A stretch of 7,998 bases of DNA. Source: Flavobacterium sp. GTDB taxonomy: Bacteria > Bacteroidota > Bacteroidia > Flavobacteriales > Flavobacteriaceae. The translations under genes were made by a program, and so were the position numbers. The stretch is taken from contig JADMKR010000021.1 of the NCBI GenBank assembly GCA_015478765.1, forward strand, positions 1 to 7,998. The letters are read 5' to 3'. Below are positions 1 through 5,651 of this stretch, in pieces (position 1 is the stretch's first letter; every line of letters starts with the position of its first letter). Below the pieces are notes generated by a model. That model made no database searches. It saw only the letters and a list, made by a program, of their open reading frames with translations, and was not told where the DNA came from.

Positions 1-629
1 GTAAAAGTGATGGTGATCCCTTTGTTCAAAAACGAAAGTTCGCGCATACGCGCCGATAGCGTATCGTATGAGAATTCGGTTGTTTGCGTGAAAATGGTGT
101 CATCGGGATAAAAAGTAACGATCGTTCCTCTTTTTTCGGTTTCACCAATCTGTTTTACGGGAAACAATGCCTTTCCGCGCTCGTATTCCTGCTCATACAC
201 TTTGCCTTCGCGGTGAACTGTGGCCCGCAGGTGATTCGAAAGTGCGTTTACCACCGAAACACCAACACCGTGCAATCCGCCGGAAACTTTATAGGAATCC
301 TTGTCAAATTTTCCACCGGCGCCAATTTTAGTCATTACGACCTCAAGCGCAGAAACGCCTTCTTTTTTATGCATGTCGACCGGAATACCCCGGCCATTAT
401 CTTCTACTGTAATTGATCCGTCTTCGTTTATGGCGACGCCAATCGTATCGCAATAGCCTCCCATTGCCTCGTCGATCGAGTTATCGACAACTTCATAAAC
501 CAGGTGATGCAAACCACGAACACCAACATCGCCGATGTACATCGAAGGACGCATCCTTACGTGTTCCATACCTTCCAATGCCTGAATACTGTCGGCCGAA
601 TAATTTTGCTTCTTACTTTCTTCGCTCAT
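1..629 (-). CDS. gyrB: DNA gyrase subunit B, N-terminal ATPase part (3' end outside window)
   Basis: This is the ATPase subunit of DNA gyrase, which with GyrA introduces negative supercoils in the cytoplasm. I translated the minus strand from the ATG at 629-627; 209 codons are visible and the frame stays open to the window edge. The GHKL ATP-binding fold is clear. The catalytic Glu and Mg-binding Asn lie in YEVVDNSIDEA (E46, N50, matching E. coli E42 and N46). DNGRGIPVD (D77, R80) and the glycine-rich lid GGLHGVGVSVVNALS (117-131) follow. The conserved start SIQALEGMEHVRMRPSMYIG (14-33) confirms the N-terminus. The segment ends in RELSFLNKGITITF, the end of the first GHKL half; transducer, TOPRIM and C-terminal parts lie beyond the edge. 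No Shine-Dalgarno precedes the ATG; the leader is AT-rich, as is common in Bacteroidota. The divergent neighbour is an acyltransferase. ParE is the main alternative, but the close match to GyrB makes it unlikely. Confidence 0.97.
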   Translation of the reverse strand, partial: MSEESKKQNYSADSIQALEGMEHVRMRPSMYIGDVGVRGLHHLVYEVVDNSIDEAMGGYCDTIGVAINEDGSITVEDNGRGIPVDMHKKEGVSALEVVMTKIGAGGKFDKDSYKVSGGLHGVGVSVVNALSNHLRATVHREGKVYEQEYERGKALFPVKQIGETEKRGTIVTFYPDDTIFTQTTEFSYDTLSARMRELSFLNKGITITF

Positions 630-668
630 AAAATTTAGTCTAAAAAATACGGTTTTTTGTGTAACAGG

Positions 669-676
669 CAAATATA
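669..676 (-). promoter_or_regulatory. Candidate gyrB promoter, Bacteroidota -7 element
   Basis: Read on the minus strand this is TATATTTG, an exact match to the TAnnTTTG -7 consensus used by the main sigma factor of Bacteroidota. It lies 39 bp before the gyrB ATG, leaving a leader of roughly 30-35 nt. The -33 partner is weak: the nearest candidate is a TTTC about 23 bp further upstream, against the expected TTTG or TTG at about 19-21 bp. The element fits by sequence and position, but no transcript start is known. Confidence 0.6.
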
Positions 677-728
677 GCAAATCGATGTCGGAATACGCTG
701 AAATCGCCCGATTCAGCAGGCATAAGTT

Positions 729-745
729 ATTAACATTTTGTTAAT
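729..745. repeat. Perfect 7-bp inverted repeat, possible operator
   Basis: ATTAACA at 729-735 and TGTTAAT at 739-745 are exact reverse complements separated by TTT. The repeat lies about 100 bp before the gyrB ATG and about 140 bp before the acyltransferase ATG, just upstream of the candidate gyrB promoter. It has no G/C-rich stem and no single following T-tract, so it does not look like a terminator. A regulator binding site is possible, but AT-rich palindromes of this size also arise by chance in such DNA. Confidence 0.4.
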
Positions 746-883
746 TTTTACTTACAAAATATCGGCCGTCAAAACTTATAAATCATCGGTGGTGACCAAC
801 TTGATCCGCGCGGTATTTATCACCTCTGTTCCATACAGGGAAAACTGATAAATTTTAGCAGTGTCGATGTTCCGATAGTTCAA

Positions 884-1951
884 ATGCTAAGTCAGAAGTA
901 TATATTTGCTGATTCGAAACCGAACTTTATGTTGGATCAAAACGAAAATAGATCACTACAATTCAAGCACAGACTTCCATGGGTCGATCAGGTGAAAGGT
1001 TTTACGATTTTTCTGGTCGTGTATGGCCACAACTTTCCATTTATTGAAAAGTACATATACAGTTTCCACATGCCTCTGTTTATAATGGTTGCTGGTTTTT
1101 TTCATCCGCAAATTGCCAGGCCCGGCGATATTTCAAAACGGTTTCGCAACATTATGATTCCGTATTTTCTATGGAGCGCGATGCTTTTCCTCTTTTGGTA
1201 CGTTCTGGGCCGAAAATATGGCGACAGCGCCGCTTGGGATCTATCGCCCATAAAGAATTTGATTGGGATATTCTATTCGCAGGGCGACCGGTTTTATATG
1301 GACTGGGGAATTCCAATGTGGTTCCTGCCGGCACTGTTTGTAACCTATCTTCTTTGGCATGTGCTTTTAAAAATCCAAAACGAGATCGTGAGTGGGATTG
1401 TGTTGTTTGCTGTAATGGTGATCGGATTTATATATCCGTATTTTACCGACATCAACCTGCCGTGGAGTACGAACATCGCGATGGTAGCCGTATTTTTTTA
1501 TGCATTCGGACACCGGATATTTGCCCAAATCAACAATATGAATCGCAGGTCTCTGATAATTGGACTCGTTGCCGCCGGATTGCTCAGCGTACTACTTTGC
1601 TTTTTAAACTCTAAGGTCGATATGTACAGGGCAATTTATGGCAACGAACTTTATTTTATTCTTGGCGGACTCACAGGCAGTCTTTTCGTCATTTTTTTCT
1701 TCAGGGCGTTTCCTATATTTGGCTTTTTGGGCTTTATCGGAAAATTCTCATTGATGATTTTGGCATTGCAATTATTGGCGATGACGTTCATTAAATTGGT
1801 TTTGCTGACAGTCTTTGGGCAAACCGATTTCAATTTTTCGGAATGGGAACGTTTTTTATACGCGATTTTACAGATCATCCTTATGATTCCGGCATTCTTA
1901 CTAGTTAATAAATACGTACCGATTCTGAATGGAGGCGCTAAAAAAATTTAA
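884..1951 (+). CDS. Acyltransferase-3 family integral membrane protein (fucose 4-O-acetylase-like)
   Basis: This is a membrane-bound acyltransferase of the acyltransferase-3 family (PF01757), closest in style to the fucose 4-O-acetylase-like group. Such proteins O-acylate surface sugars or lipid-linked glycans; the donor and acceptor here are unknown. At 355 aa it has normal family length. A family-like start WVDQVKGFTIFLVVYGH (33-49) contains K38-X10-H49, matching the R/K-X10-H motif. YSFHMPLFIMVAGFF (59-73), PYFLWS (93-98) and MWFLPALF (145-152) are further family hallmarks. About ten hydrophobic segments run from residue 40 to 342. The near-C-terminal FIGKFSLMILALQ has Gln296 where relatives often have His. 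The first in-frame ATG was chosen; ATG at 929 is an alternative, since 884 has no Shine-Dalgarno and residues 1-28 look poorly conserved. The gene overlaps the next one by 23 nt, so co-transcription and coupled translation are likely. Confidence 0.87.
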   Translation: MLSQKYIFADSKPNFMLDQNENRSLQFKHRLPWVDQVKGFTIFLVVYGHNFPFIEKYIYSFHMPLFIMVAGFFHPQIARPGDISKRFRNIMIPYFLWSAMLFLFWYVLGRKYGDSAAWDLSPIKNLIGIFYSQGDRFYMDWGIPMWFLPALFVTYLLWHVLLKIQNEIVSGIVLFAVMVIGFIYPYFTDINLPWSTNIAMVAVFFYAFGHRIFAQINNMNRRSLIIGLVAAGLLSVLLCFLNSKVDMYRAIYGNELYFILGGLTGSLFVIFFFRAFPIFGFLGFIGKFSLMILALQLLAMTFIKLVLLTVFGQTDFNFSEWERFLYAILQIILMIPAFLLVNKYVPILNGGAKKI

Positions 1952-3437
1952 ACATCAGATAATCTTCCATCTAATTGTAAATTTTGCAATTACCGCATTT
2001 GTAACCTTGCCATCGTTTGTGCATTATCCTTTGGCAGGCCTTAAGGGGTATTTGTTTTATACCGCCCATTTCCTCGCGCTTCAGTTTTCAGTGTTCGGTT
2101 TTGTATATTTCATAAGCCTGAACCGATTTGCATTCAATTTCCTCTTTCCAATACTATTCACGCTATTTTCAGTCGCCGGTTATTGGGTCTATTTCCACGA
2201 CATTGCAATATCCCAGGGAATCATACAGATTTCTTTGGAAACAACTCCGGATATTGTGGTTGGCCTGATCAGTTGGCCTTTGATAACGTACTTAATCCTA
2301 TCGCTTGCACTATGTCTGATTATTCTAAAATTATACAACAGGTGGAACATTCGCCAATTGATGTCTCCGCTCACGATTCTGGCAGTGATGGCAGTAATAT
2401 CCTACTTCGCCATGGAAAGTTACAAGCACGGCGCTTTCACCCGCCGATTACCATATAATGTGATTTATGCAATTCGGGAATACGCTGACCGGAATCAGCT
2501 TCAACTAAAAAAAGTGCCATTGGTAACCACCGAAGCTGACAGTCTTAACATTGTTTTCATATTGGGGGAAAGTGCGCGTGCCGATCATTTGGAGTTGAAC
2601 GGATATCATCGGCCCACAAATCCGCTACTGTTAAAAAGGTCGAATATTATCAGTTTCAGCGACACTTTTACACCATTTACTTACACTGCCCAAAGCCTTC
2701 GGCAAATCCTGACCGATGCGACTTTTACCGATGATTATAGCCAGCCGAAATATTCATTGATTGACGTTCTGAACAAAGCCGGAATTGAAAGCAATTGGAT
2801 CGGAAACCAAACACCTGAAAAGAGCTTTGAGATATTTAAGGATCAGGCGCGTTTCAGTACGATTATCGATCCGATGCACTCGGAATTGAGCTTCCAAAAA
2901 GCATACGACGATCAATTATTACCCGATTTCAAACGAGTGTTCATCCCCGGTAAAAATCAATTCACGGTATTACATATGATGGGCAGCCATTGGTGGTATG
3001 AAACCCGATATCCGGAAACCTTCCGACAATTTCTCCCGGTCGTCGACAACAAGCACATTGGTTCCAATTCGGCCGACCAAATGATTAATTCATACGATAA
3101 TACGATTTTGTATCTTGACTATTTCATCGACCAAACCATTGAGCATATTCAAAAACAAAATGCCAATTCTTTAGTAATTTACCTTTCCGATCACGGCGAG
3201 ATGCTGGGCGAGGATGGCATGTGGCTTCACGCCCAAGATGGCCGCGGTGTTTCGAATCCCGCAATGTTGATTTGGTATTCGGATAAATTCAAAACCAGGT
3301 ATCCAGAAATAGTCGAAGAATTAGCAACGCGGAGTACCGGCCGGGTCAACCTTGATTTCGTCTTCCCTACCATAATCGATTTGTATCGTATAAATGGAAT
3401 CGGGCATGATAAAACCAAAAGTTTGATCGTCAAATGA
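1929..3437 (+). CDS. Phosphoethanolamine transferase, EptA/MCR-type sulfatase-fold enzyme
   Basis: This inner-membrane enzyme is predicted to move phosphoethanolamine from phosphatidylethanolamine to a lipid A or glycan acceptor at the periplasmic face. Five hydrophobic segments (about 11-31, 44-65, 69-90, 108-134, 146-162) precede a soluble alkaline-phosphatase-superfamily domain (about 205-502). The hallmark ILGESARADHLELNGYHRPT holds metal ligand E214. Thr253 in FTYTAQS aligns with the MCR-1 nucleophile T285. His354 in MGSHWWYE, D421 and H422 in SDHGE, and H434 in WLHAQDG align with MCR-1 H395, D465, H466 and H478, so the active site looks complete. The 502-aa length is close to the usual 540 or so. 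Unusually, the soluble domain has no cysteine, whereas EptA and MCR-1 have several disulfides. A TGA directly precedes the ATG at 1929, so no earlier start is possible. The gene overlaps the acyltransferase by 23 nt and, tail to tail, the Gre-like gene by 8 nt. The acceptor is unknown, so no Ept symbol is assigned. Confidence 0.92.
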   Translation: MEALKKFKHQIIFHLIVNFAITAFVTLPSFVHYPLAGLKGYLFYTAHFLALQFSVFGFVYFISLNRFAFNFLFPILFTLFSVAGYWVYFHDIAISQGIIQISLETTPDIVVGLISWPLITYLILSLALCLIILKLYNRWNIRQLMSPLTILAVMAVISYFAMESYKHGAFTRRLPYNVIYAIREYADRNQLQLKKVPLVTTEADSLNIVFILGESARADHLELNGYHRPTNPLLLKRSNIISFSDTFTPFTYTAQSLRQILTDATFTDDYSQPKYSLIDVLNKAGIESNWIGNQTPEKSFEIFKDQARFSTIIDPMHSELSFQKAYDDQLLPDFKRVFIPGKNQFTVLHMMGSHWWYETRYPETFRQFLPVVDNKHIGSNSADQMINSYDNTILYLDYFIDQTIEHIQKQNANSLVIYLSDHGEMLGEDGMWLHAQDGRGVSNPAMLIWYSDKFKTRYPEIVEELATRSTGRVNLDFVFPTIIDLYRINGIGHDKTKSLIVK

Positions 3438-3879
3438 TGCTGTGGATTCTATAATCGGTGCCGTGAATGTTAAAAGTGTCCCCGACTTCGCGGCCCATAA
3501 GTTCGCTGCCCAATGGCGACTGCGGCGACACAGCGATAACCGTTTCACCATCGATAGTTATCTTCGGAAGTGCTGCCGAAACGAACAACAATAGTGTATT
3601 GGCACGAACCACACTGCCCAAAGCTACATTGGCTGCCGAATGTGCTGGATTGATTTTATCCAAAACCGATTTCTGATCGTAAAATTCCGATAGCTTAGCA
3701 TTGAGTTTTTCCTGCTCGATATGCATCATCGACAAAGCCGTTTCATGCTTGTCGCCAGCCGAACTCTTGGCGTCATTCTGGGAATCTGCCGCAAGCGCCG
3801 ATATCATATCGCGAAACGCGTCGATGCGATCATTGACGATCTGTAAATATAGGCTGTGGACTTTCTCTTTGAACGTCAC
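3430..3879 (-). CDS. Small GreA/GreB-like transcription factor
   Basis: This 149-aa protein is built like the Gre factors, which enter the RNA polymerase secondary channel and stimulate cleavage of backtracked RNA. Residues about 5-76 form a predicted coiled-coil hairpin with its turn near SSAGDKHETA (39-48), a sequence typical of Bacteroidota Gre-like proteins. The C-terminal part (about 84-149) contains IAVSPQSPLGSELMGREVGD (115-134), the hallmark of the FKBP-like GreA/GreB C-terminal domain (PF01272). Acidic residues near the tip are D32, D36, D43 and E46, but the GreA tip motif (D41/E44 in DLSENAEY) is not kept in register, so cleavage activity is uncertain. The start is a GTG at 3879-3877: an in-frame TAG lies two codons upstream and the next ATG (codon 25) would remove the first helix. 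The gap to the upstream barrel gene is 3 nt, so translation is probably coupled. Homologues are sometimes labelled 3-oxoacyl-ACP synthase, which this sequence does not support. Confidence 0.82.
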   Translation of the reverse strand: MTFKEKVHSLYLQIVNDRIDAFRDMISALAADSQNDAKSSAGDKHETALSMMHIEQEKLNAKLSEFYDQKSVLDKINPAHSAANVALGSVVRANTLLLFVSAALPKITIDGETVIAVSPQSPLGSELMGREVGDTFNIHGTDYRIHSII

Positions 3880-3882
3880 TGC

Positions 3883-5619
3883 CTAGAAATCGAACTTGTA
3901 ATTGGCGCCCAACATCACCTGAAATGCCTGCACTGGATAATGTACCCAACGCTCGTAGCTTTGATTGGCTATGTTATTGAATTTCAGGAATCCGCTCAAG
4001 CGGTCATTGTGCTGGTAACCAACGTGTGCATTGGCGTCAAAATAAGAATCGAGCGTTATAACGCGGCTGTTACCGGCAATCAGCGCAAGGTCGAGGTAAT
4101 CTTTTCTTTCGCCAACAAAAAACACATTGGCACCGGCATACCATTTTTTGGTGATGTTCACATCCAGCGTCGATCCGATTTTAAGTTCCGGCAAATTCCA
4201 AGCTTCCGCCTGATCGTCGGTACTATAAGTGGCAAATGTCGCATTAACACCAAAGGCAACCGTTTTGGAAAAATCGGCTTTCAGTTCGCCGAAAAAGCTC
4301 AGCGTATTCATACTATCATACACGATACCGAAAGAATTTCCGTATTCATAACCTGCATAAATTGGATTCAGGGTGTTTGGGTACGGGTTGTGACGAAACA
4401 GCGCGCGGTCTTTCTCAACCAAATATGAACCACGGACATTATACGCAACGCTATTGGCCAGTTTCCCTTTCAATCCTGCGAATAGATCAAACTGACGGTC
4501 GGTTGGCGCAACCATCAGGAATGGCGACATGAACGGATTCTCGTTTGTAAAGTCGCGATACGAATTCTGCTGCAGCGTTCCTTCCACTCCAGTATAGAAA
4601 ATCATCAGGTCGCCAACCACATTCAGTGACGCATTTACTTGCGGATAAATCATGAATCTTGAGTCGCTGTTCTCGATATCGGTCGAATAAAATGCCGCCG
4701 CGCCCAAATTGATCGACCAGTCATCCCTAACGAGATTAAAACTCGGATGCACACCGAAGTTTGCGTATCCGTATTTTGCATCGAGTGTACCAAGGTAGCT
4801 TCGTTCAAATGAGCCGCCGACATAATCGGCAATGAAATCCAGTTTTATTTTCGTATCGGCAATTGAGAAATCAAACTGTGGCTTGAAATAAAAGCGGTTT
4901 TCCTGCGAGTCATAGGCATCCCAAAAACGATTGTATTTAATGGTGGCTTCTTTGAAAAAGCTGTCGTGGAAGGCGAGTTTGCTCCCAACATATGCATTGT
5001 GATATGTCTGTTGCGAATCGATCCCGTCATAAAACGCATGATTCAATCCGAAATGTGACACATCGATACCGTACCAGTTGTAAATTTGATGTTGGTAACC
5101 CGCATCAGTGGTAAAGGACAAGGTTTCGTTCTTGTTTCCGTAAGTCAAATCCAATGCGTTGGTCATGAATTTATCTTCGAGCGCAAGATCGTTGATGCCG
5201 CCCTGTGACGATAGATGACGGAAGCTTCCGCCCACATAACCGTTGTCTCCCACTTCTTCGACAACGAACAACTCGGCGTTTGCATTAGCATAATTTCCGA
5301 TAGCAAGCGTTAGGTAGTTTTTGTAAAGGATTTCTCTTTCCGACGGATCGACTCCTGCAGCCCGACCTTTGGCCGGTGCAAAAGTGGATGCTACCGGGAA
5401 CGAAAAGATATTGTAGCGGATCGGCTCCTTTTGCATATTCTCGTCGTCCTCCATGTTAGGCGTTTCTTTGACTTTAAAAGCGTCTGAAATCGACGGAGTG
5501 TACGGTTTCACCACATTGACGACTTCCGTGCCGATGTTTTCTTCACGCTGTGCGAAGGCAGTTTGAAGCGATGCAACAATTAAAATAAAGGCAACTGTAT
5601 ATTTGGTTTCGAATTTCAT
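3883..5619 (-). CDS. Outer-membrane beta-barrel protein, TonB-receptor-like without a plug
   Basis: This 578-aa protein is exported and predicted to sit in the outer membrane. A signal peptide (1-23, hydrophobic core AFILIVASL) ends in TAFA before Q24. The mature N-terminus carries NIGTEVVNVVKPYTPSISDA (28-47) and then a conserved-looking PIRYNIFSFPVASTF (66-80). From about residue 100 on there are alternating amphipathic strands rich in Tyr, Phe, Gly and Asn. The end, with YFDANAHVGYQ, FLKFNNIANQSYERW and final ANYKFDF, closely resembles the last strands of TonB-dependent receptors and has the terminal aromatic typical of BAM substrates. The whole protein is too short for a plug plus a 22-strand barrel, and no plug motif is seen. 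The short segment EVVNVV could act as a TonB-box-like motif, but this is speculative. It follows the TPR gene by 32 nt and precedes the Gre-like gene by 3 nt, so the three are probably one operon. The transported or bound substrate is unknown. Confidence 0.8.
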   Translation of the reverse strand: MKFETKYTVAFILIVASLQTAFAQREENIGTEVVNVVKPYTPSISDAFKVKETPNMEDDENMQKEPIRYNIFSFPVASTFAPAKGRAAGVDPSEREILYKNYLTLAIGNYANANAELFVVEEVGDNGYVGGSFRHLSSQGGINDLALEDKFMTNALDLTYGNKNETLSFTTDAGYQHQIYNWYGIDVSHFGLNHAFYDGIDSQQTYHNAYVGSKLAFHDSFFKEATIKYNRFWDAYDSQENRFYFKPQFDFSIADTKIKLDFIADYVGGSFERSYLGTLDAKYGYANFGVHPSFNLVRDDWSINLGAAAFYSTDIENSDSRFMIYPQVNASLNVVGDLMIFYTGVEGTLQQNSYRDFTNENPFMSPFLMVAPTDRQFDLFAGLKGKLANSVAYNVRGSYLVEKDRALFRHNPYPNTLNPIYAGYEYGNSFGIVYDSMNTLSFFGELKADFSKTVAFGVNATFATYSTDDQAEAWNLPELKIGSTLDVNITKKWYAGANVFFVGERKDYLDLALIAGNSRVITLDSYFDANAHVGYQHNDRLSGFLKFNNIANQSYERWVHYPVQAFQVMLGANYKFDF

Positions 5620-5651
5620 AGTGATAAATTGGATTTTGCGAAAAAGGCTTC

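Larger units (their letters stand above)
630..883. other. Divergent intergenic region between gyrB and the acyltransferase gene
   Basis: This 254-bp non-coding spacer must hold the gyrB promoter on the minus strand and probably a promoter for the acyltransferase/pEtN-transferase pair on the plus strand. The gyrB-proximal half has a clear TAnnTTTG element and the middle an AT-rich inverted repeat; both are listed separately. On the plus strand the best -7-like match is TAAATTTT at 849-856, one base from TAnnTTTG and about 28 bp before the ATG at 884. It has no convincing -33 partner, so it is only a weak candidate. No small ORF, tRNA or riboswitch was recognised. Confidence 0.7.

Noticed and set aside
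84..631. Two plus-strand open frames of 110 and 72 codons
   Set aside because: Both are antisense to gyrB, which is certain from its ATPase motifs.
815..853. Inverted repeat ATTTATC ... GATAAAT upstream of the acyltransferase
   Set aside because: The arms are 7 bp, AT-rich and 25 bp apart; a chance match is likely and no riboswitch or attenuator structure is visible.
1929..3437. Acquired mcr colistin-resistance gene
   Set aside because: The active site is similar, but the protein is shorter, lacks the cysteines and has no mobile-element flanks. It looks like a chromosomal Bacteroidota enzyme.
3438..3480. Possible terminator just after the pEtN-transferase stop
   Set aside because: No G/C-rich hairpin or T-tract is present, and the stretch is coding on the minus strand.
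3856..4428. Open frame of 190 codons on the plus strand
   Set aside because: It is antisense to the 3' end of the barrel gene, whose C-terminal strands are well recognised; no family resemblance in this frame.
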